A stretch of DNA of 64,000 bases from positions 148,292,422 to 148,356,421 of the forward strand of contig NC_133538.1 of NCBI RefSeq assembly GCF_048544455.1. Direction: 5' to 3'. Origin of the DNA: Silene latifolia (lineage: Eukaryota; Streptophyta; Magnoliopsida; Caryophyllales; Caryophyllaceae). Below are positions 26,030 to 36,760 of this stretch, piece after piece. The translations under genes were made by a program, and so were the position numbers. The notes beneath the pieces were generated by a model. The model saw only the letters and a program-made list of their open reading frames with translations, had not been told where the DNA came from and ran no database searches. The first letter of the stretch is position 1, and the number at the start of each line of letters is the position of its first letter.

Positions 26030-26283
26030 CAGAGAATTGGCGACCGTCATCCGTCGCCAATTTGGCAACCGTTTTCAGTCGCCAATTTGGCGACTGTTTT
26101 CCTTCGCCAAATTGGATATTATTGCTTCGCCCTTGGATTTCATACGGATTTTGGGATAAGATTCCATAGTCGCCAAATTGGGGACTATTTTCGGTCGCCC
26201 ACTTTTTTTTTTCCTGTCGCCAAATTGGCGACTGTGCTTACAGTCGCCTGCTTTAGATGTTTTTAATAGATATTCTTGTAGTG
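26030..26283 (-). repeat. CACTA-2 subterminal palindromic repeats and terminus
   Basis: About seven copies or near-copies of TCGCCAAATTGGCGAC, itself a palindrome around AATT, at about 26036-26250. The CACTACAAGAA terminus at 26283 follows. Confidence 0.88.
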
Positions 26284-26448
26284 ATTGAATCCGATTAAAA
26301 AGTCTTGTTTTTTTTTCGAAGTTTGTTGTTTGGGAGGATTTGGGAGAGAAGAGTAGAGAGAGAGGGAGCAAAGTTAGTTATGGTCTTTTTTTAAAAAAAA
26401 AAGTCGATGACCCTTTTGCAACCCCCTAAATTTACTTGAATAAAGAAA
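26284..26448. other. Unassigned flank between CACTA-2 and LINE-1
   Basis: About 165 bp, AT-rich, no feature seen. Its end carries the LINE-1 target duplication. Confidence 0.5.
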
Positions 26449-26520
26449 ACTTATTCACCATTTTTTTTTTTTGACAATAATGAACTGCATATATATAAAT
26501 GTAACCAGAGAGTATACAAC

Positions 26521-29500
26521 TTAGCCAGTGGCCAGACTAACTGACCAGTGAACGTACAAACGAAGGAAACTACGAATTGTGCTCAACGTGTGGCACAATT
26601 CGACTGGTACTGGCGTTGTGGAGGCCAGAACTGAGGATAATTTTTTTGATGTTACTCTGAAAGAAACAGAAGTTTGTGAAGCTGAGTGAGCTCTGTACAT
26701 GGTGAGAAGGAGGCCTTTCGTCGAGGCTGCAAACACCGTGGGAGCCCTCACATTCTGAAAAACTGGATTGCCTGCCATTGTATCCAAGGAAGAAACAGTG
26801 TAGCAATCCCTTAGAGCTGACCTGTGAACTGGAATAAAGTATGTTATTTCAGGAGAAAACCTAGCACAGTTTAAGACTGGTATTGAAATCTTGATAGAAG
26901 ATCTAGCAAAGGAAGGCCAAAACACCGACAGCTGGGAATGAGATGCAAAAAGATAGTCCGACAAATGTAAAATCTGAGCCGGATCAAGACTACAGTTGTC
27001 AAAGACTACCGAATTACGAATCATCCAAATAGCCTTTATAATACAAAGAAAAAGAAGAAGGCACCGATCAGCATGCGCAGCGTTTTTGTGGAAAAAAACA
27101 ACAAAATCTGCAAGCCATTTTTGCAAACATGCCCCTGGGTTAGCAACCGAATTAATACCAAGAGGCGAAGAAAGCCAAACATGTCTAGAAACAGAACACG
27201 AACGAAAAAGATGATCTAAAGACTCTGGAAAAGAGTGACAAAACACACAGGAGGTACTAACCTGAAGGCCTCTGACAGATAGATTAACTAAAGAAGGAAG
27301 GATATTATGTACAATACGCCAAACCAGGAGAGGGAGCTTAGGAGAACAACGGAGATTCCAAAGAACTTTCCAAGGAAATGAAGAGTAAAACGAGGGAGAG
27401 CAGGAAGTAGGCATGTCGGATAACAAGAAGTCGTAGCCTGAGCGAACTGTATAGATTCCATCTTCCGTGTACTTCCAATAGAGGAAGTCATCAATATCAA
27501 TATGAGGAGGTTCCATAGCAAGAATAGTTCTGGCACAAGGAGGTTGAAACCAACGATAAACAGTAGCATGATTCCAAGTTCCAGAGTCAGAAATCACATG
27601 AGATAGAACCGGCGTGACAGAAGATGCAGATACACGCACGGAGGGAGTAGTTCCATTCACCCAAGGGCTGGAAAACAGATCAACTGAGGAACCATTCCCA
27701 AGCTTCCATGCGAACCCAGGAGACAAAGCATCAGCAGCGCGACATAATCCAGACCAGAAAAAAGAAGGATGAGAGACCTTTGATCTTGCCGAAGGAATAG
27801 GCACATCCTTTTTGTACTTTGGAACCATAAATCTTGATAACAAACCAGATGGTTGATGCTGCATGCGCCAATAATTTTTCAAAAGAGTTGTCTGGCTTAA
27901 TAAAGCGACAGATTTCAAACCAAGGCCGCCATTTGCACGAGGAAGCTGCAAACAATCTCTAGAAAGCCAGTGAATAGATCTGTGGCGAGCATCTTTGCGC
28001 CACCAAAAAGCAGCAATCAAAGAGTCGATCTTCTTACAAATCCCAACAGGAAAGGGAATAGAAGCCATAAGAAACCGGATTGAACCCAGAATAATAGTAT
28101 TGATAATAAGCAGCTTACATGGCTGGCTGAGATGTAAAGAAGACCAGGCTAGGATGCGACTTGTAAGTCTATCCACCAAAGGTTGAAACAGCAAAGATTT
28201 CTTAGAAGGAATATCAACAGGGACTCCCAAATAATTCCCAAAACAAACAGATGTTCGCATCCTCAGAATGGACGCCATGTGAGCCTTAAAATCAGGAGGT
28301 GCATTTGGACTAAATTTAACAAAAGACTTGTCCAAATTGATCATTTGACCAGATGCAAGCTCAAAACACCGAAGCAAATCCCTTAGATTCTCAAAAGCAG
28401 ATGGAGTTGCCTTACAGCAAATAAAAGCATCATCAGCATAAAACAGATGTGAGATGGGGGGAGCGTACCGAGAAATCTTAAGTCCATTTATCGCATTAGA
28501 CTTCTCCATTTGACGAAATTTGTGCAAGAGAGAATCTCCATACACATGATAAACAAATAAGGTGAAAGAGGATCCCCTTGACGCAAGCCACAAGAAGGTT
28601 TAAAGGTACTAGATGGCTCTCCGTTAATAATGATATTATATGTGACAGTTGAAATACATTCCCAAATAATATCTTGCCAGAAAACCGGAAAGCCAAATTT
28701 CTTCAAAACCGCAATAAGGAAAGTCCATGAAACACGATCGAAAGCCTTATGCATATCAAGCTTCAAAGCAGCATAAGAAACAGAGCCTCTCTTTGTCTTG
28801 TTAAGATAATGCATAATCTCTTGAGTAATAACACAGCTGTCTGACATAAGCCGAGAAGGAACAAACGCCTGCTGAGAGTCCGAAACAATAGATGAAATAA
28901 CAAGCTTGAGGCGATTGGCAAGACACTTGGAAGCAAGCCGGTAAATAACATTACAGAGACTGATAGGACGGTACTGTGAGATCTGTTCCGGTTTCTCAAC
29001 TTTAGGTATAACAATAATATGAGTGTTGTTCCATTGTTTCAGCATAACGCCAGAGTTAAGGAAACGAAGAAGAGCCAAAGCAACCAACTGACCAATCTGG
29101 GGCCAAAACATCTGGAAAAACTTAGGGGTTATGCCATCAGGGCCAGGTGATTTGGATCCATCCATACCATTAAGAGCACATATAATATCGTGTTTCGTGA
29201 AAGGAGCAGATAACAGTAAACAAGCGCTTGAGCTGAGCACTGGAAGATCCAGGGAGTCAAGCAAAGGGGCAATAAAACCTCGGGGTGAGCCAGGATCTTG
29301 AGGGGGGGTGGCCCCCAAAAGACCTTGAAAGAATGAAGTAACTTCCAACGAAATCTGAGCCGGAGTATAAAGCCATTCTCCAGAGCTAGAAAGCAACGCA
29401 AGAATACGCTGATGAGAAGCTCGTTGTTTGACACGGGAATATAAGAACCGTGACGGGAGACCATCAAGAACCTCATTCTTCAACTTAGCCCGTTGCAACC

Positions 29501-30535
29501 AGTAATCATGCTGTAACTTCAAAAGGTGAAGTTGTGCAGAACGAACTTGTTGAAAATTTGTTGCTGAATGAAAATCCACGATCTCCGTGCAGCAACGATG
29601 AGTTTTACGCTGAATCTCCACCGATTAATACCATGGGACAGGCGATGATGAATCACCCACTGCATTATAGAAAAGCGAACAGACGAAAGGCGGCGAGATA
29701 AAATGTACATCGGAGAACCAGTAACAGGTAGAGCCCACGCACAAGCAACGATATGGGCAATCTCAGGTGAGCCTAAACACCAGTTATCAAGACGGTACGG
29801 GCGTTTACAGGTCCTTGAAGGATGGAAAAACTTGAGGATAATTGGAGCATGATCCGAGACAAGAATTGGAAGATGCATGATAGATGCCGCAGGGAAAAGA
29901 TGTAGCCATTCAGAATTGGCATAAGCGCGATCAAGGCGTTCCATAATAAGTTGATCATCGGATCTATTATTCATCCAAGTAAAAAGGGGACCAAAGAAAG
30001 GAACATCAAGCAAAGAATTGTCAAATCTCCAGTTGGTGAAATCCTGTTGACCGCGAATGATATGTGAACCACCTAATTTATCTGAATGCATTTCCACCTG
30101 ATTAAAATCGCCAATAATTAGAAAGGGGGACAGACCCGAAATTAAAGCTGAAATATTATTCCATAAAGATAGACGAAGGTCGATACATGGTTCACCATAG
30201 ATAAACATAACATACATATCATGTTTCGTACAACCATTATTTACATTCAAACATAAATTACACAAAATAAAACGAGAGCTAATAGTAAAAGAACTAAGTA
30301 CAACAGAGTCATCCCAACGCAAAAGAAGACCCCCACTATGTCCATCTGAATCAATGCCACAAAAATTAGGGAGTCCAAGATGGGCTGTCTTAGAGGCAGC
30401 ATATGCTAAAGAAGTCATAGTTTCTTGTAAAAACAAAATTGACGGATGATATTGCTGGATACACCAAAACAAAAACGGAATTGTAGGATCATCCATCTCT
30501 CCTAATCCCCTACAATTCCAGGCAAAAGTAGTCAT
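26521..30535 (-). pseudogene. LINE-1 ORF2: endonuclease, reverse transcriptase, zf-RVT, RNase H-like tail
   Basis: Starts at ATG 30535 with an APE-type endonuclease (FAWNCRGLG, QETM, GDFNQVE, MERLDRAYAN, SDHAPI). A frameshift near 29,620 moves the frame to 29621-28488, which holds the RT blocks SKSPGPDGITPKFF, YRPISLCNV, KLDMHKAFDRVSW and GLRQGDPLSPYLF. A second frameshift near 28,545 leads to 28593-26521 with the FYADDAF catalytic block, then a zf-RVT domain (FPWKVLWNLRCSPKLPLLVWR...CVFC...DHLFRSC). The last ~85 residues keep the length and pattern of an RNase H C-terminus (ASTKGLLLTMYRA, VTSKKL). The expected acidic residues are replaced: Thr stands where Glu and Asp are normal. Endonuclease and RT motifs are intact within their own frames. 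Confidence 0.9.
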
Positions 30536-32187
30536 CGGAAACCTGGTGGCGAATTAAGGTCCACCACCAGACCTGTCGCTGTCAAACCTGCAACGCTGTA
30601 ACAGTACAAGAGAGAAAACGGTAAGGGATGAGAAAGAAAGTGAGAAAGGAAAAGCTCATCTGGACGAGCGCGCTTGGGAGGCAAAAGGTCCAAACTGTCA
30701 GAACCAAGAGAACTGAAACAACGCTTAGCGTTGGGCCTCACAAGAACAGCAACATCATTAGAAGACACAGGGGAAGCATAAGAAAAAGGAGGAACCAAAG
30801 ACGGACTTAGTATCAATTTAGGATCAATTGTTACCAAGTTCGAATTATATTCCAAATCAAAAAACTTAACTCTGTTCTTCTGCTTAAAAAGACGACGACT
30901 ACAAGAGTTAGAGGCAGAAATTACCTTACGTGCATAAACCATTTTTAACGCCCTAGACACAGGCTCCACAGATTCCATAACAGTAGCAGAAGAAGAAGCG
31001 AGCGAATCACGAAAAAGACATCCAATGTCAATCATCTGCGAAGGAAGCCTTGGCTCTCGAAGACCCAACATAGTAGTGTCCTCCATCACGTCTTCAGGGA
31101 CGTGCATACGGAATGACGGGGATGGTGGATGAACAGCAGCTGAAGGTGGAACCCGCCTAGATGAAGAAGGTGGGTCGAAAGCGGAGCTCCCACGCAGCAC
31201 AGGGAACGTCTCTAAAAGAACTTCTCGGGAATTATCATCAAACACTTGGAATTCCTGGGGAGCTGATGAAGACGGACCAGCCTCATCTGGATCATCCGAG
31301 TCAGAACTAGAAAACGAGAAAATAGGGGACTCACCCCCCGAGTCCACAATGACAGTATCACCATCAACAGTGAGATCAATACACGAGTTCAAATACTTGT
31401 AACGAGGAGGTAGTCCCATAATCTCTGTAGAATAGAACGAGGTACCAGGTGGACCATGAAGGACCACCAAACCACTTGCAGCGAGAGCGTCCATGCGTGC
31501 CCGAATAGCACGTGCACCAGCAGCCTTACTCAGCGGACAAAAGGAAATACGATGGCCAACATGGCCACAAGATTTACAGAACCTGAAGACGCCTTCATAA
31601 GAGAAGGCCACCCACTGATGTTCACGCTCATTCAACGCCAAAAAACAACCTGGAATCAACGGTTTGGACAGGTCAATCCAACCTTTCACCCGGACAAAGT
31701 TTCTTGGTGGAAGCAAAGAAGGGTAAGTTTCTTCTTCACAAACATCCCCAACATGGGACAACAAGAAGGCGGCCACCGAAGTATTCATCAGATGGAAGGG
31801 AAGATGTTTCACCCTTATCCATATTGGAACAATATGGAATAACAGATTGTCAGCAGTCGATGTAACCGATATAGGACGCAGCACGAGCAGGCTACCATCA
31901 AGATTAACAGTTTGGCGTTGACGGAAGTAATTGTAATCAAGCTGTGATGAGAACGAGAAAAAGTAATAAGGCTCAAAGCGACGAACAGAAATCGTACCAT
32001 TTAGCTTCCACTTTGCCGTTACAATCTGCAAAATCCGAACAATATCAAGATACCGTTGATCTTGTAGCTGCCCCAAAAGCGTAAGAGATTCATCTATGTC
32101 CGTGAAATCCACACACAAATGGGGTGGAAGCTGCAAACTAACCCCTGCTCGACAGGGAGGCGGGGTGGAGGTAGAAGAGGAAGCCAT
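30532..32187 (-). CDS. LINE-1 ORF1 protein (DUF4283-type, zinc knuckle)
   Basis: Nucleic-acid-binding protein that would package LINE RNA. Open for 551 codons from ATG 32187. Residues about 30-200 resemble the DUF4283 domain common in plant LINE ORF1 (LDIVRILQIVTAKWKLNG, PIWIRVKHLPFHLM, VKGWIDLSKPLIPG). A CX2CX4HX4C knuckle lies at residues 204-217 (CKSCGHVGHRISFC). The C-terminal half is Ser/Pro-rich and not conserved. The stop overlaps the ORF2 start as ATGA (30532-30535), which suggests that ORF2 is translated by reinitiation; this is inferred. It is one of the few intact ORFs in the window. Confidence 0.9.
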   Translation of the reverse strand: MASSSTSTPPPCRAGVSLQLPPHLCVDFTDIDESLTLLGQLQDQRYLDIVRILQIVTAKWKLNGTISVRRFEPYYFFSFSSQLDYNYFRQRQTVNLDGSLLVLRPISVTSTADNLLFHIVPIWIRVKHLPFHLMNTSVAAFLLSHVGDVCEEETYPSLLPPRNFVRVKGWIDLSKPLIPGCFLALNEREHQWVAFSYEGVFRFCKSCGHVGHRISFCPLSKAAGARAIRARMDALAASGLVVLHGPPGTSFYSTEIMGLPPRYKYLNSCIDLTVDGDTVIVDSGGESPIFSFSSSDSDDPDEAGPSSSAPQEFQVFDDNSREVLLETFPVLRGSSAFDPPSSSRRVPPSAAVHPPSPSFRMHVPEDVMEDTTMLGLREPRLPSQMIDIGCLFRDSLASSSATVMESVEPVSRALKMVYARKVISASNSCSRRLFKQKNRVKFFDLEYNSNLVTIDPKLILSPSLVPPFSYASPVSSNDVAVLVRPNAKRCFSSLGSDSLDLLPPKRARPDELFLSHFLSHPLPFSLLYCYSVAGLTATGLVVDLNSPPGFR

Positions 32188-32573
32188 TATAGAAGAACAG
32201 GGGAAGAGCGTATAAACAGAGAGGCGGATGAACAGAGGATGAGAGGTAAAAACAGGGTGGCTGTGGAGTAACAGACAAGGTAAAACTATTTAACTGAGAC
32301 CTGGGTATCCCATGTGGACAGACACGCCGACAGAGAAGGGGTTTAAAAGCGACACATAAGCAAACAAAGGGAAGGACAGATAAGCAAGGTAAAAACGAGG
32401 TGGCTTAACAGAGAAAAAAAGGTAGGCGGAGGGATAAGTTGAAGCGTGAAGTTAGGTGGTAAAGGATAAAGATGGGGAAGTTTAAAAAGAAAAGGTGTAA
32501 ATTGTAAGGAAAACAAGGGAATTAAAAAGGAACTCTCAACAGAGAGAAACTCTCACACGAGAGAAAAAGTCTT
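32188..32573 (-). promoter_or_regulatory. LINE-1 5' UTR, presumed internal promoter region
   Basis: About 386 bp between the target duplication and the ORF1 start. Purine-rich on the plus strand. Plant LINEs carry internal promoters here; no specific element is recognised. Confidence 0.5.
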
Positions 32574-32586
32574 ACTTATTCACCAT

Positions 32587-33430
32587 ATGTAGTGAGTGAG
32601 ATTGTTATCTTAGTAAAATATTTGCGTTTTGTGTAGAATGCATAGCCAGTAGAATATTTATGCTTTGTTCAGTTTGTTGGAGAATGTCAGAGTCAAATCC
32701 TTGTAACCCGAAAAAGTTAGGTGGTCGATTATAAGTATTACGAAATACAATTAGTTTCATTATAGACGGGTATATCCGTTTAAAATGAAATACGGGTCAA
32801 ATATGTTTAAAGTGGTGATATTTTTGGGTTCCACCATACAACTTGTTGCTTGTCTTATGCTTAAATTCGGTTCATATTTGGCCTGTCTATAACTATAGAC
32901 GGATATTTTCCGTCTATAATGAGAATTTGTGTACGGAATATTGTCTTACATGCTTCGAACTGCGTACAATTCCATACGTATTTGTTGTCCGGTATATGAA
33001 TTTTGCTGCATGTAAATCTTTTCTTTTGGTTGGATGTCACAAGAATGCGTGTTTTCCAAAACTATATGGACGGACTAAACAATTAAGTAGCGTAATGAAC
33101 TACTCATATAAATACGGAGTATAATAAAACTGTGTGTATCGATAGTCTATAATGACATTAACCGTCAATTAATAACTCATAAATTTGTTTAGAATATAAT
33201 TTTTCACCGTCTATTAATAACCGTCATTAACCGTCTATCAGTCAATATCAATCAATCATCAACCAATCAATCAATCAATATCTATCTATTTATCTATATT
33301 AATAAAGGAAGCTTTTTTCGAGCGATTATAGAGTCTCCAACTTTTGTGAACTACCTAACATAAAAATAATAATATAAATATATTCAAATGAAACTAAAAG
33401 ATAAATTTTGCTACATGAGAAACCATCAAA
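32587..33430. other. Spacer between the two LINEs, no gene
   Basis: About 845 bp, AT-rich. It contains several GACGGATAT/ATATCCGTC-like short inverted motifs (about 32770-32920) and an (ATCA)n / (TCTA)n tract at about 33238-33300. No ORF with recognisable domains. Confidence 0.5.
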
Positions 33431-36400
33431 CTCTATCTTACGCTATAATCCTTGATACAAATATGGTTCTCAATACTAAGAAGAAAGTTTATAGGCTAGA
33501 GACTTGGTGTTTTGATCATGTCGAATGCAGTGGTCTGGTTAAAGAAAGCTGGGAAAGAAAAGATATGGGTGATGCTTCTCATATCCTTTTGGCAAAATTA
33601 CGTCGTATAAATAACGCTTTCGGAGTTTGGGCTTGTAACAAAAAAGATGAATGGGGTCTAAAGTGGAGTGCATTTGATCAGGATCTTGAGTCTTATCTTC
33701 TGGATATGGATATTGAGAAGGGTGGTGATACGGTTAATTACGAAGCATGTCACAAAAAGCTTATGGAATTCTCTCTTGCTGCTGGCACTTATGGGCGTCA
33801 ACGTACAAAATTGAAATGGAATTGTGAGGGTGACACGTGCATAAAGTATTTTTTCAATTGGGTTAAAGGACGATCTGGTGCTAATCTTATCTTGGGTATT
33901 AAGAAGGAGTCTAATGAATGGACTTTTGATATGAAGGAGATTGGTGGTTTGTTTCTTAATCACTTCTCCACTATCTTTAATTCTGATTCTGAGCCTGAGT
34001 GTTTTGAAGATTACTTAAACAAGTACGGTTACTTATTTGATAATCTTAAGCGTAAAGTGGGCATGGATGAGAGAGCCATGTTGGGTCGTGTTTATTCGAA
34101 AAATGAAGTACATGCGTCTGTTTTCCAATTCGGATCTCTTAAATCACTGAGTCCTGACGGTATTCCGGCGGCTTTTTACCAGAAGTATTGGTCTATTGTT
34201 AAGAATGATGTTATTAAAGGAGCTCTCAATATTCTAAATTCGGGTACTATGCTTAAGGACTTCAATAAAACCTTTATTGTCCTTATACCGAAAAATGATT
34301 GTCCGGAGAGAGTTGGAGATTTTCGGTCGATTAGCCTCTGCAATGTTATTATGAAAGTTGCCACTAAGTGCATTGCTAATAGATTAAAAGGGGTTATGGA
34401 TGATCTGGTTAGTCCATTTCAAAGTGCTTTTGTCCCTAATCGAAGTACTGCAGATAATATCGTCATCACCCAAGAAATACTTCATTTCATAAATCATTAA
34501 AGGCTGATATGAGTAAAGCCTATGATAGGTTGAACTGGAATTTTATAAGAGAGGTGCTCTCTTACTTAAACTTGCCGGGATCTATGGTTCAACTTATTAT
34601 GAGTACTATTGAATCGATTTCTTATGAAATTATGTTGAATGATGCTCCTATGAAAAAAGTTGAACCTCCCTGTGGAATTAGACAAGGTGATCATTTATCC
34701 CCTTATATATTCGCGCTTTGTACGGAAGTCCTATCCCAATGATTCTCTACGCTCAGAATGGCAATCTCATTAAGGGTATCAAAATTTGCAAGAACGGGCC
34801 AGAAATCTCCCTTTTATTGTTTGCGGATGATTCTCTCTTCTTTATTCGAGGTGACTTTGGGGATTTGGACTTTCTTATGAACATAATCGATGAATACTGT
34901 GTTGCCTCTGGGCAATGCCTTAATAAAGATAAGTACTCTTTACTTTTCAGTCCAAATTGCTCACTTATGACGGTCAAGAAGTGCTTGACGGAGTTTGAAT
35001 TTGCTCCCAAGCATGATCTTGGGAACTATCTTGGCTTACCAACAAGTATTGGGTCTTCTAAGAGGGATTTATTTAAATTTCTTGTTTACAAGACTAAGCG
35101 AAGACTATTCTCCTGGAATAACATTCTTCTATCCTCGGTTGGTAAATTGACTCTTATTCGTTTTGTTCTCTCTTCGCTATCTCTTTTCTCTCTATCGATA
35201 TTTCGGATGCCGGTAAGTGTAACATCAAAGTTTCAGTTCTTGATGGTGCATTTTTGGTTGAGTGGTACTAGAACAAATAAGTCCATTCATTCGTGTAGTA
35301 AAGAATTCCTTAGTAGGCCTGTGGGAGAAGGGGGCCTTGGACTTCGCAATATTGGATGTTTTAACCAAGCTCTTCTGGTCAAGTCTACTTGGAGAATCTT
35401 ATGTGTTCCGGGAAGCCTTATTAGCAAATTTATTGGTCCCAAGCTTGGTGTTCAAGATGATATTTTCTTCCAGAACCGTTGGAAGGCTCCTCAAGCATCG
35501 TCATGGCTCTAAAAAGCCTTGTCTGGGGCTCTGATCTTATCCACAACAATATTGCTTGGACTATTGGATCTTCTTCTCGGCTTAATGCTTGGAGGAGTAA
35601 ATGGATTGAGGGCTATAGTCTTCATGATCTTTGTGGGGATGTTATTGATGCTCCTACTGATTCCACGCTACTGGTTGGTGATCTTCATGATAATCATAGG
35701 AGATGGGATCTCTCGTCTCTTGGTTTCGATCCGGGTGAGGGAGTTACAAAGAAAATCCTCGCAACTTATATCCCGTGTCAACCCTCGGATGACTCATTCT
35801 ACTGGAAATTCTCTAAACATGGTGTTTTCACAGTCAAGTCAGGAGACTATGTTGCCGCTATGGCCTTATCTAATGGACCTACCTCGAATGCTAATCGCTC
35901 TAGAATGTCTGCACCAATTGTGGCCTTCTGCAAATCAAAGCTCTAGAAGTTGCCTATTTCTAACAAACTAAAGGTGTTTCTATGGAAATTTATGGCTAAT
36001 GCCCTTCGTGTGGGCTCTGAATTCCTCAAACAAAAAATGGATTGGCGCTCCTCCTGTTCTCTTTGTGATGAATCATCTCCTTGTGTGGAATCTATTTCTC
36101 ACCTCTTCAGAGATTGTAGCTTTGCAAAGGCTTTATGATTTGGCTATCCTTTAGGACTTAGAATCACGGGAGGGGTGGACATTGATGTTAGGGTGTGGGT
36201 CATAAACTGGGTTACATATTTCTTAATTGGCCCAGATCCCAACCCCCTCCTCTTTCCCCTTTTTTCTATCCTTTGGAGAATTTGGTGTTATAGGAATGAG
36301 ATGGTCTTCAAAAACCGTCGCCCTTGGCCTTTGAGTGCTCTCAATTCTATTCTTGGTGATATTCAGTGTATGAATGAGGTTGTGAGCAGTAAGGATGTTA

Positions 36401-36433
36401 GCCTCCTTAGAGCACCTTTGTTGGATTCCTCTC

Positions 36434-36760
36434 CACTACTACAAAAATGATCAAAGAGAACGGTTGGTAACCGTTCTTATACGTAGTTTGGACCGTCCTG
36501 TGGCCAAGCGTTCTCTTTGATCTAAGAGAACGGTTGAAATCAAGTCAACCCGGTCTCTTTGTAACAACAATCAGAACGGTTGCCTTTTAGAACCGTTCTC
36601 GTTGATATATCAAAGAGAACGGTTACATGAAATAACCGATCTCTTTGATAAGGCGATTCTCTTTGTTAGAGTTTTCGATTTTTGGCGCCTTAGTTCTATC
36701 ATTTCAAAGAGAACAGTTGTGATGGTACTAACCGTTCTCTTTGATTCTGTAATTTTTTTA
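36434..36760 (+). repeat. CACTA-3 left subterminal repeats
   Basis: Multiple inverted pairs of AAAGAGAACGGTT and AACCGTTCTCTTT, for example at about 36452-36478, 36519-36531, 36607-36652 and 36705-36752. Confidence 0.9.

Larger units (their letters stand above)
22320..26283 (-). mobile_element. CACTA-2: truncated CACTA element
   Basis: The 5' terminus is at 26283: read on the minus strand it starts CACTACAAGAATATC, a typical CACTA end, with ATT next to it. Subterminal repeats and a broken transposase gene follow toward lower coordinates. The element is cut at 22320 by copia-1, and its other end is not in the window. Confidence 0.88.
26461..32573 (-). mobile_element. LINE-1: full-length plant L1-type non-LTR retrotransposon
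   Basis: Poly(A) tail appears as 12 T at 26461-26472; the 5' end is near 32573. It is flanked by a 12-13 bp target duplication ACTTATTCACCA(T) at 26449-26461 and 32574-32586, typical of L1 insertion. Contents on the minus strand: 5' UTR (about 390 bp), ORF1, then ORF2 overlapping it by four bases, then a 3' end just after the ORF2 stop. Full length with a visible duplication suggests a fairly young insertion, although ORF2 has two frameshifts. Confidence 0.95.

Noticed and set aside
25812-26266. Overlapping ORFs of about 80-120 codons on both strands
   Set aside because: They are translations of the (GGT)n microsatellite and CACTA-2 subterminal repeats, with poly-Trp, poly-Val, poly-Pro or poly-His runs.
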